A stretch of DNA of 64,000 nucleotides from Batkoa obscura. Its lineage: Eukaryota > Entomophthoromycota > Entomophthoromycetes > Entomophthorales > Batkoaceae. Below, one piece after another: positions 58,609 to 64,000 of this stretch (the first letter of the stretch is position 1; each line of letters starts with the position of its first letter). Location of the stretch: positions 1 through 64,000 of the forward strand of contig JASVEC010000069.1 of the NCBI GenBank assembly GCA_030770535.1, written 5' to 3'. The position numbers and the translations under genes were made by a program. A model generated the notes under the pieces. That model made no database searches. It had not been told where the DNA came from and saw only the letters and a list, made by a program, of their open reading frames with translations.

Positions 58609-58835
58609 TATTTTTTCGATAAGTATAAAAATTTTAGATTTAATATAAGTAAAAATTAGTATGATTACTTGAAAACAATTAATAATAAAATATCAATATT
58701 ATAAATTATAATTAAAAATATATATATCAGACATAAGCAAGTTAAAACTTTTGTATAATATTTGCTTGATAATTTGATTATTTTATCAATATTCGATAAA
58801 AAAATAATGATAATGAGTATTTATTAAATGATATA

Positions 58836-58935
58836 TGGGGATGTTTTTTTTGATTTCACTACTTTTCCACTTTTTAAGCGCTATTTGAGTGTAAAGGTTG
58901 TTAGTAAAATTCTTAAACAAAAAAATATAGCTCCA
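58836..58935 (+). mobile_element. Miniature inverted-repeat element
   Basis: 100 bp preceded by TA (58834-58835). The left end TGGGGATGT is perfect and the right end is drifted (TAGCTCCA). Confidence 0.88.
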
Positions 58936-59375
58936 TTATTAAGATTAATAGCTTTAGGTATAAAACTCTATATAAAATATTAAAATATAATTTTTATTAT
59001 TATATTGTTTTTTATATTAATTTTAAATAGCAGCTTTAAAGTTTTATTATAGCAATAAAAACATGATTTAAATTAACACAATATTCATATTAAGCAATAA
59101 AGTTCACTTTTACTTAAAATCAAACAAGTTTATTTATATATTTAAATTAAGCATTAAAGAAAGTTAAATGTAGTAATGGATTTTTTTAATAATAATAAAC
59201 TTATTAATTTTGAGCTGTGGTGCTAATGCTTAAAAGTTTAAATAAAAATACAATGATAATAACAATTAATGCTAAAATAAATATAATTAAACTAATATCT
59301 TATAATGCATTTTTTTAATCAAAACTATAAATTTTATTTCAATCTTAGAATTTTTCTTTTTTAACTTCATCTCAG

Positions 59376-60745
59376 ATGATTATGAAATTCAAACATTTAT
59401 CTGAAATCCTGTTAGTAGATATACTTAAATTAATAGGTCTATTTGAGTTATTTGGTCTTCAAAGTTTGAGTAGACTTTTTCAAGATTGTCAATAAAGCTG
59501 TTGAATGGAATTATGTTATATCAGATTATTGTCAACAATTACCAAAGCAATATTTTAAAAATCAGAAACAACCGAGGTATCAAAAATATCAATAAGAGCT
59601 TATTGATAAAAATGGATCATGTATAGAATATTTGGCAATATCTGAAAAGAATATTAATAACTTTGAACTTTGCTTAAATATAAAATTATTTAATTATGTT
59701 TATGATGAAACTAAATATCAAACTATAGTCTAGTCTGTCAGAATTAATGTCAATGTTTATTAATGTAAATTAGTATTCAAGTTTATTTATCCAATTTACA
59801 AACTATTTTGTTCAATTGAAAATATTTAGAACAGTAGGAAAGAATAAAGCAAAGTCATCATTAGTCATTTAAATTCATAAAAGTTAGTTGTAATAAAAAT
59901 ATATTCCAAAGACGATATAAGCCTTGATGGCTTATATAATTAAATATAATTCAAAAAATTAAGAGTATTAAAAATAAAAGGAAAAGAAATAACTAATGGT
60001 CCAATTGAAATTAACAAAGATAAATTTCAAATCAAATGATGATTTAATGAAAATTGTAATTTTTAATGTTTTAGTAATATGAGGCAATTTAACAGTATTA
60101 TAACATATTTGTATTTAGTATTAATTATAGAAATAGTATAGACCCAATTAATGATATTAATGTTATGGTGATAGGGAAGTTTATATGTAAGGATAGATTA
60201 ACAAACAGACTTTCAAGCTCAATAGCATTAAGAGATTTTTTTTTAATGATTCATCAATAGAACTATTAAAATCAATCTTAACATCATTAAATATTGAAAT
60301 AATTCAATTTGATTATTTTAATTATCGTACTATGGGATCTCTTTACAATTGTACATTAATGAGATTAGATTTGAGACTTGATATTGATGAATTTGGAGTT
60401 TTTATATATGAGCTATCAAATAACAACAATGATATTCATGAAGATTTTACAAGTCCATTTCATAATTCTATTTAAATCAAATACAGCTATATAAATCAAA
60501 TTAAAATCAATGTTGCTAAACTTTAAGTAATTTCTTAGTCTTTTTATATTTGTTTCCAAATATTTAAAAGTTGAAGATAAAAATATCAATCATTTACTAA
60601 AAACTCCTTTGTATTTATATACAAAGCGTGTTACGTATCTAGGAGGTATGAATTTGAGCTATTCTCTTTTTAAGAATCTTTTGATGAACCTGTATATGAA
60701 GTTTTTAACAGTGTCTCAATTTTGGAGTGGATAAAAATACAATGA
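59376..60745 (+). pseudogene. F-box/LRR-like family relic, copy d
   Basis: 1370-bp relic. It opens with ATG and MIMKFKHLSEILLVDILKL, then IGLFELFGLQSLSRLFQDC. Family pieces follow (VVIKIYSKDDISLDGLYN, FKKLRVLKIKGKEITNGPIE) with the C-terminal HLLKTPLYLYTKRVTYLGGM and the ending SILEWIKIQ before a stop at 60743. Many stops and frame changes. Length and order match copies a-c closely. Confidence 0.65.
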
Positions 60746-61350
60746 ATTCCTTTGAGTTTGTTTCAGCTTATTGAAATTAGGCTTTTAAAAAATATTTCAA
60801 CATTTTTATCTTTGTATTTCATAATTTAGAAAATTGACGCATTTAGTAGGTTTAGTTTATTTGAGATTTATAAAAAAATAATTACTTCGTATAGTTTATT
60901 GTTTGTATTTAAATGTCTATAAACATAAAAATATTTACAGCTATTAATAATATAAAATAATATAAAATAATGGCATGAATGAATCCTATTAATAAAAATA
61001 GCAGAATAAATTTAGGATCAAAATAGTAAATTACCTTGAAATTATTGTTACGTTATCCATAAATTCACAATTAATTTTAAGTGACTTAAAAAAGCCTTTA
61101 ATAACAAAGATCAAAACCGTGGTAGCCAATAAACTCGTTTCCTCAATTAAAAAATATGTGTGATTGATGAGCATAATAAAGAAGAAAATCAAAAAAAAAC
61201 TCAAAATAAATCATATCAATAAGCCAAACTAGGATGGGCTTATTATAAGTAATAGTTATAGATAATCTATTTACTATTTAATAGTTGAAAAGTTCGAGTT
61301 TTTATTTTGTTATTTATTTTTCGATTATTTTAATTCACAATCTCAAAACT
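60746..61350. other. Intergenic
   Basis: 600 bp, AT-rich; nothing recognised. It contains the promoter of the LPMO-like gene. Confidence 0.5.
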
Positions 61351-62682
61351 ATGATATTGACTTGTTTAATTTTCTTAGTAACATTAATAACTCCAATTTT
61401 AACCCATAGTAATTTGTTATCACCACAACCAAGAGGCAACAGACGCTGGTGGGGATTTTGTTCTCGAGGATTAAACTGTGCAGGTGCTTGCGAAACACCA
61501 AAAGCCAATGCACCTATCTTGTCTATTTATAATAAACCAACCATTGTAAAACGAGGCCAAAATATAACAATTAAATGGATGCGATTAAATCATCCTGGCG
61601 GGTTTATAAGATTATCTATAGTCCCCTTTGAACAATCAGATGATCCATTAGCATTTGATAAAAATGTAGTTAAATATTCTTGTTTTGAATCGAACTGTAA
61701 AGAATCAAAACAAGATTCAATGTTAGGTCATTTAAATGGTCCAGGTTCAACAGAGTGTTCTACTCAATTAACGATACCAGATACTATACAAGATGGTAAG
61801 ATTAGTTTACAATGGACTTGGTTTGGTGGTGGGGTTTATTATGCTGATCAGAAAGCAGGATTTGCCAATTATGTTTCTTGTTCAGATATGATTATTGAAG
61901 GTGGTAATAAATTTATTGCTCAATCATTAATTAAAAGTACATTACCTTTATTTCAAGGCGGTGATGCTGCTAATTTAAATCAAAATCAATGTCGCTATTG
62001 GTCTTCCAATGATCCTTACGGCTGTGTTTTTGGAGCTGAAAAAAAAGAGAAGACATGTGGTTATACTGGTATGTTGATGGGTGTACCTAAACAAATTTTA
62101 ACAAACCAACCTTCTTTTTATCCTTTGACGAGTTTTAAAGGAGAGGATCCTAACTCAGATCCCATCCCTTCTCCCTATGATATTTCGGGTGAAGGACCAG
62201 CTCCTAATAACAATAATGATTCAAAGAACTCAACGTATTTAAATTCATATACTAATGATAATGATCCATATCAAAAGCAACCTATTATTCCATTTTCAAA
62301 TTCTTCGAATAACGCTGATACTACGAGTCAAAAACAACCTATAACATCATCATTAAATACTATCAATACAACAGACACAATAAATCAAGTATTAAAAGAT
62401 CAAAATTTAGATCCGAGTTTATTAAATAAGGATCAAAAGAGTTACTCCCCTAATAGTTCTATTAATATTAATAATAGTCCTACTTATAATTATAATAGTG
62501 TGAAATCAAGTGTATCTAGTGCTTCTATATCGATAAACTATAATACTCAACCATCCTCTATTCCCCCTGATACTACCTATAATTCTTATCAAACATCTAC
62601 TATCCCTAATACTGATTATAAAGCTTATAAAGGTTATTATACTCAAAATGGAGGTTATATTTATGGTCAAAAACAAGATTAA
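61351..62682 (+). CDS. Secreted LPMO-like (histidine-brace) protein with a disordered tail
   Basis: 443 aa from ATG 61351; the frame is open further upstream but only to a TTG at 61285. The signal peptide is MILTCLIFLVTLITPILT, and cleavage after it would leave His as residue 1 (HSNLLSPQPRGNRRWWGFC), as required for a copper histidine brace. A second candidate His lies in RLNHPGGFIRL. Cysteine-rich landmarks are CSRGLNCAGAC, YSCFESNC and VSCSD, and an aromatic motif is TWFGGGVYYAD. This suggests a lytic polysaccharide monooxygenase-like, perhaps chitin-active, domain of about 230 aa, but the CAZy family is not settled. From about residue 265 the protein is low-complexity, rich in Asn, Ser, Thr and Tyr, ending in Tyr/Gly (YYTQNGGYIYG). 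There is no GPI signal. A copper-binding non-oxidase is the alternative. Confidence 0.7.
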   Translation: MILTCLIFLVTLITPILTHSNLLSPQPRGNRRWWGFCSRGLNCAGACETPKANAPILSIYNKPTIVKRGQNITIKWMRLNHPGGFIRLSIVPFEQSDDPLAFDKNVVKYSCFESNCKESKQDSMLGHLNGPGSTECSTQLTIPDTIQDGKISLQWTWFGGGVYYADQKAGFANYVSCSDMIIEGGNKFIAQSLIKSTLPLFQGGDAANLNQNQCRYWSSNDPYGCVFGAEKKEKTCGYTGMLMGVPKQILTNQPSFYPLTSFKGEDPNSDPIPSPYDISGEGPAPNNNNDSKNSTYLNSYTNDNDPYQKQPIIPFSNSSNNADTTSQKQPITSSLNTINTTDTINQVLKDQNLDPSLLNKDQKSYSPNSSININNSPTYNYNSVKSSVSSASISINYNTQPSSIPPDTTYNSYQTSTIPNTDYKAYKGYYTQNGGYIYGQKQD

Positions 62683-62869
62683 AAAAGTATATCTTATGTA
62701 TCCAATGAACTAGTAATAAAAATAATGTAAATAATATAATAAAACTTAGAACAAATTATTACTTGAATTTATTTTAATAATCTTATGATTTATACTAATA
62801 AAAACCAAAACTAAATTTAATGTTAATATTAATATTAAGAGTTTTGCAATGTTTTAAAACTAATTTTGA
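62683..62869. other. Intergenic
   Basis: Short AT-rich gap between convergent loci. Nothing recognised. Confidence 0.5.
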
Positions 62870-63898
62870 TTAGGGATAAGAGGCGGCTGATTAGGAAGTC
62901 TGTTAAGTTCAAATTTACAAACTTTAAATCCAGAACATCCTCTTTCTGACTAATATTAAATTACTTTGTATAATCCATCATAACGATACTTTTTATAAAA
63001 AAACATTAATCAATACAAAAATTGTCTATTTTTTAACATAACAAACTTACCCTTCTTTAGAAACATAAAGAGAATTTAACTTATAATCTCGAATAATACG
63101 AATTGATTTTCCCATTTCAAATGAAATTTTTAAAGATAGATCATAGTCCTCAAATGCTCGATCTTTACTTTATGATGCGTTTCTTAAATCTTAGGGATTA
63201 TTTTTAGTCCCCTTTAAATCTCTTCCACTCAACCTAGTATAAATAAATCGATCTCCTTCGTCAATATCATCTTCATAGCCCTAAGAAAAATAGGTTTTAA
63301 TTGATAATTAAATTCAATTGAGCTATTTAATTACTCCTGATAAAGCTAAAGTGTAACGATCTTTGGTGACGCTACTATAAATACCACCAACAACCGATCT
63401 AAAAGTAATCATTACCTTCATTTCCTAATAAATTATAAAATGCTTACCCATACACTCTATTTCTACCATAATCTATTATAAGCTCCTATTCTACACTAAT
63501 TGGAACATGTGATATATGACCAAACACATTACCTTTTATCCACATCGAATATGTTAAAGATCTAATTTCTTCTTCTTCTTCAATAGAATATTTTTCCAAC
63601 TTAATTCTATTCTCCTCCTTCATTTCAGATAATTTTTCTCAATTTCTTAAATAATAATGAATTGGTCTTTTTTCTATTACACTAGCATGTACAGAACGTG
63701 ATTATGAAGTTGGAGCTTTTTTATTTCTCCCAATTTAATACCCAAAGTACCTGATATTTTTTATTTTCTTCAATCTATTTCATTCTCTTTTTTCATATTT
63801 GGAGAAAGTACTCCCATCAATATTCACTTTTTCAACTAAGGTAATGGGCTTTTTCCCCTTAATGTTCGAGTATATTTAGTTGGTTTACTCTTGGTCAT
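62870..63898 (-). pseudogene. Decayed SRA/YDG-domain gene
   Basis: Relic of a protein with an SRA (SET- and RING-associated, YDG) domain, the module that reads methylated cytosine in UHRF1-type and plant proteins. On the minus strand, from an ATG at 63898 (MTKSKPTKYTRTLRGKSPLP), pieces run MWIKGNVFGHISHVPISVE, VVGGIYSSVTKDRYTLALSG, GYEDDIDEGDRFIYTRLSGR, DLKGTKNN, MGKSIRIIRDYKLNSLYVSK, YRYDGLYKVI and SERGCSGFKVCKFELNRLPN. Splice-like junctions are visible. At least eight in-frame stops (TAA, TAG and TGA) and some frame changes show it is dead. Two of the stops replace the Lys and Trp of the common KYWPEKG block. The usual GSGGRDL reads RLSGRDL. Confidence 0.8.
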
Positions 63899-64000
63899 CT
63901 TTTGCTATAATAGAGGATTAAAAAAAGGTTTTCAAGAATTTTTCTGAGTTTCTATTTTGTTCCTGTCTTTAAAAATAGGATAAGATTAAATTTTAGTCCT
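63899..64000. other. Window edge
   Basis: AT-rich sequence upstream of the SRA relic. Nothing recognised. Confidence 0.5.

Larger units (their letters stand above)
58220..59375. other. Intergenic with two miniature elements
   Basis: 1.15 kb between relic copies c and d, very AT-rich. Elements lie at 58508-58608 and 58836-58935. Nothing else recognised. Confidence 0.55.

Noticed and set aside
9007-58935. The dispersed TGGGGATGT repeats as a CRISPR-like or regulatory repeat array.
   Set aside because: They are scattered, occur in both orientations, have inverted ends and TA duplications, and one sits in an exon. This is a transposon pattern.
52224-63898. Stop codons inside recognisable proteins might mean a reassigned genetic code (for example TAA/TAG read as Gln).
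   Set aside because: The intact genes (RPA190, MFS, phosphatases, uS5m) end at TAA or TAG and have no internal ones. In the relics, TGA also occurs, frames shift, and stops replace Lys, Trp and Glu as well as Gln.

Overview
The window is AT-rich (roughly a quarter G+C by eye), with short GT..AG introns of about 38-62 nt and standard stop codons. It carries a GPI-type Ecm33-like wall protein, a fungal-type RGS membrane protein, a DHA2 multidrug transporter, a mitochondrial uS5 protein and RNA polymerase I A190. This points to a fungus, most likely an early-diverging (zoopagomycete- or mucoromycete-like) lineage. The species cannot be read from the sequence.

Layout. 0.2-1.7 kb: a Bem46/ABHD13-like hydrolase and a J-domain protein, tail to tail, both with apparent frame changes. 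2.8-3.8 kb: Ecm33-like protein. 4-13.6 kb: an island of secreted enzymes, with three calcineurin-like phosphatases and one S41 peptidase. 15.4-22.9 kb: a young, whole-looking Ty3/gypsy retrotransposon inserted inside a miniature DNA transposon. 24-26.3 kb: a coiled-coil protein and a small Tim17-like protein. 27.1-27.6 kb: an S41 fragment. 29.4-33.8 kb: RGS protein and MFS transporter. 34.5-41.9 kb: a second secreted-enzyme island with two more phosphatases and a broken S41 gene. 43-51.4 kb: a block of conserved housekeeping genes (uS5m, a WD40 protein, RPA190). 52.2-60.7 kb: four decayed copies of an F-box/leucine-rich-repeat-like family. 61.3-62.7 kb: a secreted LPMO-like protein. 62.9-63.9 kb: a decayed SRA/YDG-domain gene.

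Two themes run through the window. First, the secreted phosphatase/S41 family shows recent duplication, local gene conversion and presence/absence of one intron at a fixed site. Second, a non-autonomous DNA element of about 100 bp is present in about 19 copies. It has TGGGGATGT-type ends and TA target duplications. One copy lies inside an S41 pseudogene whose intact paralogue shows the exact empty site, and another was itself split by the retrotransposon.

No CRISPR, rRNA or confident tRNA was seen. Exon boundaries were set by reading frame, GT/AG and paralogue comparison, not by transcripts.
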